Assembly (NCBI RefSeq): GCF_000802225.1
Contig: NZ_JTDI01000006.1
Span: 281,429 to 345,428 of the forward strand
Direction of reading: 5' to 3'
Length of the DNA: 64,000 nucleotides
Source: Novosphingobium malaysiense
GTDB taxonomy: Bacteria; Pseudomonadota; Alphaproteobacteria; Sphingomonadales; Sphingomonadaceae
Positions 8,416 to 17,507 of the stretch are shown here, one piece after another. The notes under the pieces were generated by a model. That model saw only the letters and a list, made by a program, of their open reading frames with translations. It did not search any database and was not told the origin of the DNA. The first letter of the stretch is position 1. The number at the start of each line of letters is the position of its first letter. Both the position numbers and the translations under genes were made by a program.

Positions 8416-8817
8416 TCAGTGAACGCTCTGCAGCGCGGCCCTGCCTTCGACGAGACGGATCTGCAGGACATCGTCATCTTCCTCGATGCCGTGCTTTTCG
8501 CGAATTTCCGCCATGCGCTCGGCGATGGTATCATCGTCCGCGCCACTTTGAACGGGATAGCGGGCGAGCACCATGTCATCGAGCGTATCGACGACGCAGA
8601 AGTGGCTCTGGCGGCCGGCGCCGCCCAGCGCTTCGACATCGAAGCCTTCGGCAAGATCCCATCTACCGCCGTCGCGTGACCGGATTGGGCGCTGGCAATA
8701 GCGGCAGGTGCAATGAACGACCCCGTTCTCTTCGCGCCGGCGCCGCCCCTCGGGCACGTGACGGCGCAGATACCAGCACTGTGCCACGACTGCCGAAGGA
8801 TTCATTTTGCTGAGCAT
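8416..8817 (-). CDS. Conserved hypothetical protein with Cys-rich motif
   Basis: A 133-residue acidic protein. I use the ATG at 8817 (MLSKMNPSAVVAQCWYLRRH); an upstream ATG at 8859 is possible. A Cys cluster HCTCRYCQR (C-x-C-x2-C) near residue 37 could bind metal. The C-terminal half has helical, acidic composition (DDDTIAERMAEIREKHGIEEDDDVLQIRLVEGR). No known family is recognised. It converges on the secreted-protein gene across the terminator region. Confidence 0.6.
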   Translation of the reverse strand: MLSKMNPSAVVAQCWYLRRHVPEGRRRREENGVVHCTCRYCQRPIRSRDGGRWDLAEGFDVEALGGAGRQSHFCVVDTLDDMVLARYPVQSGADDDTIAERMAEIREKHGIEEDDDVLQIRLVEGRAALQSVH

Positions 8818-8942
8818 GGCTCCACCTGTTTGCGCGAGTTCCCCTGGCGGTGCGATCATCGCCTTATCCGCCGCCTTCAGTCCTTAATACGGACATACCG
8901 CCCGGGACTTAAGCCAGCTGCTTCAGGAATTACGCGACAGCT

Positions 8943-9344
8943 TCACGCCAGCGTCGCGTAGATCTCCGCGACGATGACCCACTCGCCCAGCACCTCGCGC
9001 CACTTGGCCGCGTAATCGCCCGCGGCCAGCGCCTTGCCGGATCCGGCCTCCACCCCCTGCCAATGCCCCTGCTCGAGCGCCACCGGCTCGATCCGCGAAA
9101 CGGCGATGCTGACAGGCGTGCGGGTGTAGATGGCGCGGGCCGGGCTGGAGAACTCGCGCCGCCAGGCCTTGATCTGCGCATTGCGGCCGGAAACGACCGC
9201 GCTGTCGCTGCCCGTCACCATCATCACGTCGCGCGCCAGGACCTGCGAGATGGCGGCGATGTCGCCTTCTGCAATGGCGCGGTTGAACGTGGCGCGGCGC
9301 CGGCGGATGGCGAGTTCCGCGCCGGAATCGGTGGTCTGGCTCAT
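8943..9344 (-). CDS. SnoaL/NTF2-like (DUF4440) protein
   Basis: A 133-residue protein with the cone-like NTF2 fold. ATFNRAIAEGDIAAISQVLARDVMMVTGSDSAVVSGRNAQIKAWRREF is the typical helix plus first strands of DUF4440/SnoaL proteins, and WREVLGEWVIVAEIYATLA the last strands. The ATG at 9344 follows a GGGGGGGAGGG ribosome-binding site; the open frame continues upstream but is Arg/Ser-rich and non-protein-like. Members act as small isomerases, cyclases or binding proteins; no substrate is evident. Confidence 0.8.
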   Translation of the reverse strand: MSQTTDSGAELAIRRRRATFNRAIAEGDIAAISQVLARDVMMVTGSDSAVVSGRNAQIKAWRREFSSPARAIYTRTPVSIAVSRIEPVALEQGHWQGVEAGSGKALAAGDYAAKWREVLGEWVIVAEIYATLA

Positions 9345-9513
9345 GCCCTCCCCCCCGAGGCGCCGACTGCGCGGCGCCAATGCCGACGACGGCGTTCCGG
9401 TTGGTCCGGGGCGAGACGGTAGGTAAGCAGATAGTGGTTCACGACCTCTCCTTGCCCTCTGCGGGGATAGGGACAGGCGGCTTATATCAATCGCCGGGCG
9501 TTTGTCCTCCCTT

Positions 9514-10161
9514 TCAGGCGCAGCCTTCCACGTATCCGAGCACCGGCATCGTGCCGACATGGATCAGGCTGACCCGCCCGTCGCGCCCGATCTCGAAGCG
9601 CAGCGCCGGTTCGCCGCTATCCGCACCGGGCGCGGTCAGGTACTTTGCAGGCGCTTCCTCGTAGGCATGCGGATCGGCGCGAAAGCCCGGAAAGGCGCGC
9701 TTCACCTCGGCCTCGCTGGTGCCGACGCCGATGCCCTCGGCAAGGACGACGTTCGAGCGCTCGCCCACCGTGATGCGGCGCACCTTGCCGGTCTCGACGA
9801 TGGCATAGACGCCCGGGTAGTCGGGCGAGCTGACGATGCGGCAGAGGTCCGAAACCTGCGCGCCCCGCTCCGCCCAGGAGCCGCCCTTCGGCACCGGCTC
9901 GCCGATGCGCAGGTCGTCCAACCCGTCCAGCCCCAGCACCGGTGCCACAGCGACGGGCAGGACCATCGGCGGGGGCGCCGCCGCCACACCATCGTCGGGC
10001 GCGGCGGCGGAGACGGCGGCGGGCTGCGCCGATGGCGTCGCGGCATTCGCCGTCGGAGACGGTTCGGCCTTTGCCGTGGCCGCATTGGCCGACGGCGAAG
10101 GCTCGGACGAACAGCCGGCCAGGCATAGGGCCAGCGCGGTGGCTGTGATCACGTGCTGCAT
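9514..10161 (-). CDS. Putative lipoprotein
   Basis: A 215-residue lipoprotein with start MQHVITATALALCLAGC at 10161 and lipobox LAGC. A long Ala/Pro/Ser-rich linker (about 18-75) leads into a compact domain with DDLRIGEPVPKGGSWAER, YPGVYAIVETGKVRRITVG and GTSEAEVKRAFPG, a pattern seen in periplasmic proteins of unknown function that resemble the BamE/SmpA-like 'IGxxxxxVxxxFG' repeats. It would be anchored in the outer or inner membrane, facing the periplasm. The function is unknown. Confidence 0.75.
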   Translation of the reverse strand: MQHVITATALALCLAGCSSEPSPSANAATAKAEPSPTANAATPSAQPAAVSAAAPDDGVAAAPPPMVLPVAVAPVLGLDGLDDLRIGEPVPKGGSWAERGAQVSDLCRIVSSPDYPGVYAIVETGKVRRITVGERSNVVLAEGIGVGTSEAEVKRAFPGFRADPHAYEEAPAKYLTAPGADSGEPALRFEIGRDGRVSLIHVGTMPVLGYVEGCA

Positions 10162-10219
10162 GGTCGGCCTGAAACGGCGAACACGGCCTGCAGGTTCCCG
10201 TCCGACCCGCCGATAGCCC

Positions 10220-10552
10220 TCAGGCCCCTTCGGCGGAGGCATGGTCCAGCAGGTCGTCGGTCACTTCCAGCAGCAGCAACGGCTCGTCCGCCCATTCGCA
10301 GATGGCATCGACGAAGGCCGCGCGCGTTTCCGGGTCGTCGTAGACCATCCTCGCATCGTAGGCCCGCTGCCACGTCTCGCGGTCGGGCCACTCGGCGACG
10401 CCGATGAAGCGTCGTTCGCGCGCGTCCCAGTGCAGGCGCGAGCCCAGTGAGCCGTATTTCTCGCGGATCAGCGCCGTTCCCCGGCGCCAGGCGGCGCGAA
10501 ACTGGTCTTCCTTTCCCGGGTGGACCTTCCACCAATAGGCTGCGACGAACAT
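10220..10552 (-). CDS. ABM-like (dimeric alpha/beta barrel) hypothetical protein
   Basis: A 110-residue protein starting MFVAAYWWKVHPGKEDQFRAAW at 10552. This first strand-helix with 'K.HPGKEDQF' is typical of antibiotic-biosynthesis-monooxygenase-like ferredoxin-fold dimers; GVAEWPDRETWQRAY follows as the second half. The upstream extension of the frame is Arg/Gly-rich and not protein-like. No catalytic assignment is possible. It lies between two unrelated genes on the same strand. Confidence 0.7.
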   Translation of the reverse strand: MFVAAYWWKVHPGKEDQFRAAWRRGTALIREKYGSLGSRLHWDARERRFIGVAEWPDRETWQRAYDARMVYDDPETRAAFVDAICEWADEPLLLLEVTDDLLDHASAEGA

Positions 10553-10681
10553 GACTTCGTACCCCTCCCTCGGTTTGCGTCTCCTGCCTCCAACGCACCG
10601 GCAGCCGCCCCGGCTCCCGCCTCGTCGACAGCGGCGCGCCTGTGACACGCCGGTTGACACGGACGCGCGAAAAAGTGCGTG

Positions 10682-11143
10682 TCACCTTGCCCCTCCCCAC
10701 TGGCCCCCGCGCGGATCGGGCGAGGCGCGGTCCATCTGCGCCAGCAGCCGCAGAAGCGCGGAATCGCTGGGCCGCAGCGAGCATCCGACATAGCGTCCGC
10801 CGCGCATCCGCACCCGGACCAGCCCCTCATGCGCCGCGGCCACCAGCGCCCAGCCTGTCAACTTCGGAAAGGCCGGAATGTCATCCCTGTCCGGCGCCAT
10901 GACCGCAAAGTCCCACGCCGCGGCAAACCACGCCGCCCCTGCCCGCCACCGCAGCCGATAGACACTCTCGCGCGAAGCCCCGACCCGCGCCGCCGCTTCG
11001 GACACCGAGCCCGTCTGCGCCAGCCACCCGATGAACTCCCCCTGCCGCACGGCCGACCACCCGTCCCGCCGATGCCGCAAAGGCACCGGCACGAACGGCG
11101 GAATGCGCAAGTAAGCGGGCCAGCGGGCAGTAGGTCTCGGCAT
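10682..11143 (-). CDS. Putative helix-turn-helix protein
   Basis: A 153-residue basic protein. Residues about 27-70 (RDGWSAVRQGEFIGWLAQTGSVSEAAARVGASRESVYRLRWRAGAAWF) form a clear helix-turn-helix in which SVSEAAARVGASRESVYRLR is the DNA-reading unit. The C-terminal part (LRPSDSALLRLLAQMDRA) is helical. Similar short proteins occur in sphingomonads. A role in transcription is inferred from the motif only. The start ATG at 11143 (MPRPTARWPAYLRIPPFVPVPLR) seems right because the proline/arginine lead-in is typical of this group. Confidence 0.65.
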   Translation of the reverse strand: MPRPTARWPAYLRIPPFVPVPLRHRRDGWSAVRQGEFIGWLAQTGSVSEAAARVGASRESVYRLRWRAGAAWFAAAWDFAVMAPDRDDIPAFPKLTGWALVAAAHEGLVRVRMRGGRYVGCSLRPSDSALLRLLAQMDRASPDPRGGQWGGAR

Positions 11144-11510
11144 GGGCCAAGGCTATCGCGGCGGCGGGGTTGTAGGAAAACGGTTTGTCGGGAAGGGAGG
11201 GAAGAAGGGTGCGAGGGTTATTACCCTCGCGCTCCCCTTACTGTCGACGTTTCGCCTTGCAGCCACGTTGCGCACCCGACCGTCCCCTCCCGCAAGCGGG
11301 AGGGGAGTCTTTCGCAAGGAGGACTACCGTGGAATTGTCGATCTTGGCCTTCTTGAGGAAGGCGAACACAGGGGTGTTATAAGAATATAAAACCAGAGGT
11401 GAGAGGAGAATTGAGCCAGCGCGAATCATTTCTCCATCCCAACCCTTTCATTTTAATATTGTTTGTGAACATTATTGCCACTCACAGTCACTTCCGCAGA
11501 AAGTGTCGTT
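11144..11510. other. Intergenic region with perfect hairpin
   Basis: About 367 bp without a convincing gene between the divergent HTH gene and the DUF2726 gene. It includes the perfect palindrome described separately (11283-11306) and an A+T-rich stretch from about 11375 to 11510 that is the probable promoter/leader of the gene at 11511. Confidence 0.4.
11283..11306. repeat. Palindromic element, 11-bp arms
   Basis: Arms TCCCCTCCCGC and GCGGGAGGGGA are perfect complements around a 2-base loop. No T-run follows, so it looks more like a dispersed palindromic (REP-like) element than a terminator. G/C-rich hairpins of this type are frequent between sphingomonad genes. Confidence 0.6.
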
Positions 11511-12164
11511 ATGCCGCCTGAAATCATCGCCTTGATAGACAAGCCCCACCTGCTTGTAATGGTACTCGCGGTAGGAGCATTTTGTGGGATCGCTGTGGAG
11601 CGCAGTGTAAATTGGTGGGAAAGAAGGCAGCGCAAAACTAAATGGAAGAACCGTCGCCCGCAGCGTTTTGCCACGAGATCTTGGCGTGAGAAGGCGGTTA
11701 CGCCATCCAAACGCACACCCGACCGCGCATTGAACGATGCCGCAGAACAGCTCCGATGCGTGATGGAAGCTAAATTCCTGTCACGCCCACTGCTTAATCA
11801 CAGCGAACGCCGCCTGCTCGGTGTAATCGACGCAGCACTTGCAGACCATAGCCCCGGCTGGCGGGCGATGGGACAAGTAAGTCTCGGCGAAATCCTTTCC
11901 AGTCCCGACGAGCAAGCGTTCTTTGCAATCAACTCGAAGCGCGTTGACCTTCTTATCGTTGATGCCAACTGCAAGCCGCTTCACGCAATTGAGTTTCAGG
12001 GCAAAGGACATCACGCCAGCAACAACACTGCAGCCCGCGACGCGGTTAAGAAAGAAGCTCTGCGCAGGGCCGGCGTTGGTTATGTTGAAGTGGTAAGCGG
12101 GGACACACCTGCAGAAGTTCGCGACATGATCAGAAAATTGGCATCCCGAATTAAGACTGCATAG
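11511..12164 (+). CDS. DUF2726 domain protein with N-terminal membrane anchor
   Basis: A 217-residue protein. An N-terminal hydrophobic helix (about 8-30, LLVMVLAVGAFCGIAV) is followed by a basic linker and then a DUF2726 domain from about residue 85 (LLNHSERRLLGVIDAAL ... GWRAMGQVSLGEIL ... SKRVDLLIVDANCKPLHAIEFQGKGHH). DUF2726 has a restriction-endonuclease-like core: the D...EFQGK pattern (Asp in RVDLLIVD and EFQ..K) fits the PD-(D/E)xK nuclease signature. ATG 11511 is used; TTG 11475 would add 12 residues. Nuclease activity is inferred, not shown. Confidence 0.75.
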   Translation: MPPEIIALIDKPHLLVMVLAVGAFCGIAVERSVNWWERRQRKTKWKNRRPQRFATRSWREKAVTPSKRTPDRALNDAAEQLRCVMEAKFLSRPLLNHSERRLLGVIDAALADHSPGWRAMGQVSLGEILSSPDEQAFFAINSKRVDLLIVDANCKPLHAIEFQGKGHHASNNTAARDAVKKEALRRAGVGYVEVVSGDTPAEVRDMIRKLASRIKTA

Positions 12165-12290
12165 CTGGAAGCCTTCTTTCCGCATCAGGTCAACGGTCTG
12201 GCCCGAGGCGGGTCCTAGCCGGTCCTCTCATCAGCCAGATGCGTCCCGGCAGTGCCGCCAACAAAGCTAGCTCTGCCGGGATACGCGCAG
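12165..12290. other. Convergent intergenic region with hairpin
   Basis: Between the convergent DUF2726 and thiC genes lies an inverted repeat, TCCCGGCAG (12244-12252) and CTGCCGGGA (12273-12281), with a 20-base loop. It may work as a bidirectional transcription stop, although no clear T-run is present. Confidence 0.35.
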
Positions 12291-14153
<1,863 letters not shown>

Positions 14154-14207
14154 ATGCGCTTCTCTCCTGGGGGCGGATGGGGCGCGGATAGGCCGGGAGG
14201 CGGCGTC

Positions 14208-14315
14208 CACTCCCTCCGCCCGTGCTAACGGGTTCAGGTTCGACGGGTCTTGTGGAGCATACCCACAACTCTCAGCCGATGGCCGATTAACGACCTGCTG
14301 GCTCCCCGGGGAAGG
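14208..14315 (-). promoter_or_regulatory. TPP riboswitch (THI element) of thiC
   Basis: Read on the minus strand, the segment runs CCCCGGGGAGCC, then GGCTGAGAG, then GACCCGTCGAACCTGAACC, CGTTAGCACGGGCGGAGGGA. These are the conserved CUGAGA and ACC...GAACCUGAuC...GCG-AGGGA boxes of the TPP aptamer, with closing P1 bases CCC/GGG at the ends. It ends about 55 bp before the thiC start codon, which fits control of translation or early transcription. Confidence 0.93.
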
Positions 14316-14361
14316 CGCAATGATAGACGGCTGCGGGCATGGCGTCTAGGGGCCGGAGCCG

Positions 14362-14997
14362 ATGCCGATGCTCTATCGCCTGGATGCTGCCGCTGCTGCG
14401 GTGGGCCGTGCCTTCGGCGCGCGCGTGGGGGACGATCCCTGGGCGGGCGGGCACGTGGCACCGGGGCAGTTCGCTCCGGTGATCACCGCCGGGCGCGAGT
14501 TCATCGCCGGGCCGCGACCGGCCGGACGCACGCTGGAAACGCGGATGATCCCGCGCCTGTGGGGCGTGCCGCCCCCGCCCTCGGTGCCCGATGCGCGGCC
14601 GGTGCTGACCGTGCGCAACCTCTCCAGCCCGTTCTGGATCGGCAACTTGCGCAACAGCGAATTCCGCTGCCTGATCCCTGCAACCGCCTTCATGGAATGG
14701 GGCAAGCCCTCACCCAAGGACGGCAAGCGCCGGCAGTGCTGGTACGCGTGCTCCGACCAGCCGGTCTTCGCGATGGCGGCGGTGTGGAAGGACAGCGAAG
14801 TCCCCGCCTTCGCGCTGCTAGCCTGCGAGGCCAATGCCGCGCTGCGGGCCGAGGGGCGCGACACGATGCCGGTGATCCTGCCCCCCGATGCGGCCATGCG
14901 CGACGTGTGGCTCTATGGCGGCTGGGACCGCGCGCAGGCGCTGGTGCAGCCCTATTCGAGTTCGCTGATGGCGGTGCGGCGAGTGCCGGAGGACTGA
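14362..14997 (+). CDS. SRAP (YedK/HMCES-like) family protein lacking catalytic Cys2
   Basis: A 211-residue SRAP-fold protein. Family landmarks include HVAPGQFAPVI, WGVPPPP, TVRNLSSPFW, RCLIPATAFMEWG (the Glu of the YedK active site) and TMPVILPPDAAM. In known SRAP proteins Cys2 forms a thiazolidine crosslink with abasic DNA and a His before the MPVIL strand helps. Here the protein begins MPMLYRL where relatives have MCNLYRM, so position 2 is Pro, and the His position reads as Gly/Arg (EGRDTMPVIL). It may bind DNA without forming the crosslink, or have another role. It is divergent from thiC; the start lies about 47 bp past the riboswitch. Confidence 0.8.
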   Translation: MPMLYRLDAAAAAVGRAFGARVGDDPWAGGHVAPGQFAPVITAGREFIAGPRPAGRTLETRMIPRLWGVPPPPSVPDARPVLTVRNLSSPFWIGNLRNSEFRCLIPATAFMEWGKPSPKDGKRRQCWYACSDQPVFAMAAVWKDSEVPAFALLACEANAALRAEGRDTMPVILPPDAAMRDVWLYGGWDRAQALVQPYSSSLMAVRRVPED

Positions 14998-15003
14998 TCC
15001 CCA

Positions 15004-15076
15004 CCGTTCGTGTCGAGCGAAGTCGAGACACGCAAAACCAGGGCCAACGTGTCTCGACTTCGCTCGACACGAACGG
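15004..15076. repeat. Long inverted repeat, 29-bp perfect arms
   Basis: Arms at 15004-15032 and 15048-15076 (beginning CCGTTCGTGTCGAGCGAAG) are exact reverse complements separated by 15 bases. This is a dispersed-repeat type hairpin (REP/RAYT-like or miniature element) of a class common in sphingomonad intergenic regions. It may also stop transcription after the SRAP gene. Confidence 0.75.
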
Positions 15077-15166
15077 AACCTTGGCGGGGCTTACAGATGC
15101 AAAATATGCATCAAAGCTGGTCAAACGGCCTTCGCCCTGCCAAAGCGCCCGCGAACAGGAGAGCGC

Positions 15167-15475
15167 ATGATGGCTGACGACGAAGACTACGTGTACGACG
15201 AGGAAAGCGGCGAGTGGATGCCCGCTTCGGAACTGGCTGCCAAGCAAGCGGCCGCGAACACCGTCGAAGTGCGCGATTCGGTGGGCAATGTCCTTGCCGA
15301 CGGCGACTCCGTCACGCTGATCAAGGACCTCACCGTCAAGGGCGCGGGCCAGACGCTCAAGCGCGGCACTGTCATCCCCGCGATCCGGCTGACCGGCGAC
15401 GAGCAGGAAATCGACTGCAAATACCCCGGCATCAAGGGCCTGGTCCTGCGCGCGGAGTTCGTGCGCAAGCGTTGA
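15167..15475 (+). CDS. PhnA-domain protein (YjdM-like) without zinc ribbon
   Basis: A 102-residue protein. The C-terminal domain (VRDSVGNVLADGDSVTLIKDLTVKGAGQTLKRGTVI ... IRLTGDEQEIDCKYPGIKGLVLRAEFVRK) is the PhnA/YjdM SH3-like barrel. The N-terminal zinc ribbon of E. coli YjdM is replaced by an acidic, cysteine-free stretch (DDEDYVYDEESGEWMPASE). An AGGAGAG site precedes two adjacent ATGs (15167 and 15170); either could be used. Despite the PhnA name, the family is not shown to act in phosphonate use. Confidence 0.85.
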   Translation: MMADDEDYVYDEESGEWMPASELAAKQAAANTVEVRDSVGNVLADGDSVTLIKDLTVKGAGQTLKRGTVIPAIRLTGDEQEIDCKYPGIKGLVLRAEFVRKR

Positions 15476-15513
15476 GCACGGCTTTCGTCGCCCCCCGGCC
15501 TGTGGTGCTGGGC

Positions 15514-15912
15514 TCAGAAGTGCAGCAGGCCCACCGCGATCAGCGCCAGGCCGATGACGACCGAACACCAGCTCCACAGCTTGGACAGCGGCCCGAAGCG
15601 GCGCACCCAGAACGCCATGTAGACGTCCGAGAAGGCAATCACCATCAGCGCCTCGATGCACATCAGGCCGCCGACGACGCTCAGCGCACTCGAAAGCCAG
15701 TCGGGCGAAGCCCAAGGATTGGCGATATAGATCACCGCGCCCAGGAACAGTTCGAGCAGCCCGGTGGCGAGCTGCAGCGCGGGCGACGCCACGATTTCCT
15801 GGATCAGCGTGTGCCAATGTCCCGGCTTACGCAGTTCCCCGATCCCGGCGAAGAACGCAAAGAGCCCCAGAAAAAGCGCGGTCCACGCCGGTGCCAGCGA
15901 CAGGTCGGGCAT
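15514..15912 (-). CDS. Integral membrane hypothetical protein
   Basis: A 132-residue protein with four predicted TM helices (about 8-27, 44-64, 70-95 and 108-130). It starts MPDLSLAPAWTALFLGLFAFFAG at 15912. It is hydrophobic throughout, with few charged residues apart from loops (GELRKPGHW, VRRFGPLSK). No family with known function is recognised. It is divergent from the uracil-DNA glycosylase gene with about 115 bp between the starts. Confidence 0.7.
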   Translation of the reverse strand: MPDLSLAPAWTALFLGLFAFFAGIGELRKPGHWHTLIQEIVASPALQLATGLLELFLGAVIYIANPWASPDWLSSALSVVGGLMCIEALMVIAFSDVYMAFWVRRFGPLSKLWSWCSVVIGLALIAVGLLHF

Positions 15913-16028
15913 GTATTTTTCTCCATTCCCCCAAACAGGCCGGCAGGATGGACGCAGAGGCCGGCCGCGTAAAGGTGGATTGGTCAAATTGGGTTGCGTC
16001 CACAGCATCGCACCGCCATCTCCATCGC

Positions 16029-16622
16029 ATGCCTCCCCCGCTCGATACCCTGCTCGGCGAAATCCGCGCCTGCCGCGTCTGCGCGCAGGACTTTGGCGAA
16101 CTGGGCCACGAACCGCGCCCCTTCGTCGCCGCTTCGCGCGAGGCGCCTGTCCTGATCATCGGACAGGCGCCGGGCAGCAAGGTGCACGCCAGCGGCATCG
16201 GGTGGGACGACGACAGCGGCGACCGGCTGCGCGACTGGCTGGGGATCGACCGCGAGACATTCTACGATACCGCCAAGATCGCGCAGATGCCTTCCGGTTT
16301 CTGCTATCCGGGAAAGGGCAATGGTGGCGACCTGCCGCCCCGCCGCGAATGCGCGCCGCTGTGGCATGAGCGCCTGCTGGCCGAACTGCCCAGCATCGAA
16401 CTGACGCTTCTGGTCGGCCAGTACGCGCAGAAGCGGTATCTTCCACGCGGCTTCGCGCCCAACCTCACCGAGGCCGTGCGCCGGTGGCGCGAGGCGCCGG
16501 ACGGCCTGTTCCCCCTGCCCCACCCGGCATGGCGCAGCCGGCTGTGGATGGCGAAGCATCCCTGGTTCGAAGCGGAAGTCCTGCCGGCGCTGCGTGGATA
16601 CGTGCAACAAGCCCTGCGATAA
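16029..16622 (+). CDS. Uracil-DNA glycosylase family protein
   Basis: A 197-residue protein of the family 4/5-like UDG superfamily. Visible are the N-terminal CRVC pair, the active-site motif 1 region VLIIGQAPGSKVHASGIGWDDDSGDRLRDWLG, a Cys-containing central part (PSGFCYPGKGNGGDLPPRRECAPLWHE), the LLVGQYAQKRYL strand and the motif 2 region LPHPAWRSRLW. It would remove uracil or related bases from DNA. The family-4 iron-sulfur ligand pattern is only partly seen, so the subfamily is uncertain. Confidence 0.85.
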   Translation: MPPPLDTLLGEIRACRVCAQDFGELGHEPRPFVAASREAPVLIIGQAPGSKVHASGIGWDDDSGDRLRDWLGIDRETFYDTAKIAQMPSGFCYPGKGNGGDLPPRRECAPLWHERLLAELPSIELTLLVGQYAQKRYLPRGFAPNLTEAVRRWREAPDGLFPLPHPAWRSRLWMAKHPWFEAEVLPALRGYVQQALR

Positions 16623-16627
16623 CTTAC

Positions 16628-16696
16628 TTTCCATTTTGGAAAATGATGACTTGCAAAACTGGAAAGTTAGGTCCATTGACTTTCCACATTGGAAAG
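16628..16696. promoter_or_regulatory. Array of TTTCCA-N3-TGGAAA palindromes (operator candidates)
   Basis: Two perfect palindromes, TTTCCATTTTGGAAA (16628-16642) and CTTTCCACATTGGAAAG (16680-16696), flank a weaker copy ACTT..AAAGT (16649-16667). All lie between the UDG stop and the start of the membrane protein/regulator pair at 16711. The symmetric spacing of about one half-site per turn fits binding of a dimeric winged-helix protein, probably the regulator encoded at 17169. Confidence 0.6.
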
Positions 16697-16710
16697 ACAT
16701 GGAAGGTTAC

Positions 16711-17172
16711 ATGATGATCGATCGTAATGATGCTGCCGGAGCGCTGGGTGCCGTGCAAGATGCACGCGGCCGCCTCGCGTCAATTCAGGATTCGGCATGT
16801 CCCGCTTGGCGCCACATCGCCTTCGGTCTCGTGGAAGCCATTCTGGTGCTCGGATTTTCCGCGCATGGGCTGCTGACCTACATTCTCTATGCTTTGGCGC
16901 TCGCCATGGCCTTCGCGCTGATGCGGCGTGACAAACGCAGGACCGGCTTGCGCGTCAATGGTTGGCGGCGCGGGCGTACGTTGGTTCTTTCGATAGCCCT
17001 ATGCGTAAGCATCATAGGTCTTGGCATCTGGGCGCGCATGGACTTCCAGCAGCCCTTTCCAACAACTTCCGGCCTTGTCGCTGCAGCAATAGCGCTGGCA
17101 ATGGGCACCCTTGGTAGCGTCTGGTGGCAACGCATCTACCTAGCTGAATTGCGGGAGCAGGCCGGAGCATGA
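16711..17172 (+). CDS. Integral membrane protein co-transcribed with a winged-helix regulator
   Basis: A 153-residue protein with four predicted TM helices in two pairs (about 35-70 and 90-140), each pair linked by a basic loop (RRDKRRTGLRVNGWRRGRT). The N-terminal 30 residues are soluble. It is followed by a winged-helix regulator whose ATG overlaps its stop (ATGA), and it is preceded by palindromic operators. The pair looks like a regulated membrane-protein cassette found in alphaproteobacteria. The role is unknown. Confidence 0.75.
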   Translation: MMIDRNDAAGALGAVQDARGRLASIQDSACPAWRHIAFGLVEAILVLGFSAHGLLTYILYALALAMAFALMRRDKRRTGLRVNGWRRGRTLVLSIALCVSIIGLGIWARMDFQQPFPTTSGLVAAAIALAMGTLGSVWWQRIYLAELREQAGA

Positions 17173-17507
17173 GCAGTACGGGAGCCGCTGGCCAGAAAGG
17201 GCTGGACATGATCCTGCACCCTCCAGCCCGATTGCAGATTGCTGCTGTGCTTGCAGCCGTTTCAGAAGCCGAATTTGCCAAACTGCGTGAAGTGACGGGC
17301 GTATCGGACTCGGTCCTCTCCAAGCACCTCGCAGCCTTGAGCGAACCCGGCTACATCAAGCTCCGCAAGGCACCGGCGAATGGCAGGCAACGCACCTGGG
17401 CCAGCCTCACCCGCAAGGGCCGCAAGGCCTTCACCGAACATGTGGCGGCTCTCAACCGGATCATGAGCACCGCCGGCCTGGCCGATACGGCCGATCAGAA
17501 GGTGTAG
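17169..17507 (+). CDS. Winged-helix transcriptional regulator (MarR/HTH_27-like)
   Basis: A 112-residue DNA-binding protein. Residues about 14-95 fit a winged helix: LHPPARLQIAAVLAAVSEAEFAKLREVTGVSDSVLSKHLAALSEPGYIKLRKAPANGRQRTWASLTRKGRKAF, with recognition helix SDSVLSKHLAAL and wing RQRTWASLT. The family usually represses its own operon. The ATGA overlap with the membrane protein and the TTTCCA/TGGAAA palindromes upstream support autoregulation. Its 3' end overlaps the convergent MipA gene by 13 bp. Confidence 0.88.
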   Translation: MSSTGAAGQKGLDMILHPPARLQIAAVLAAVSEAEFAKLREVTGVSDSVLSKHLAALSEPGYIKLRKAPANGRQRTWASLTRKGRKAFTEHVAALNRIMSTAGLADTADQKV

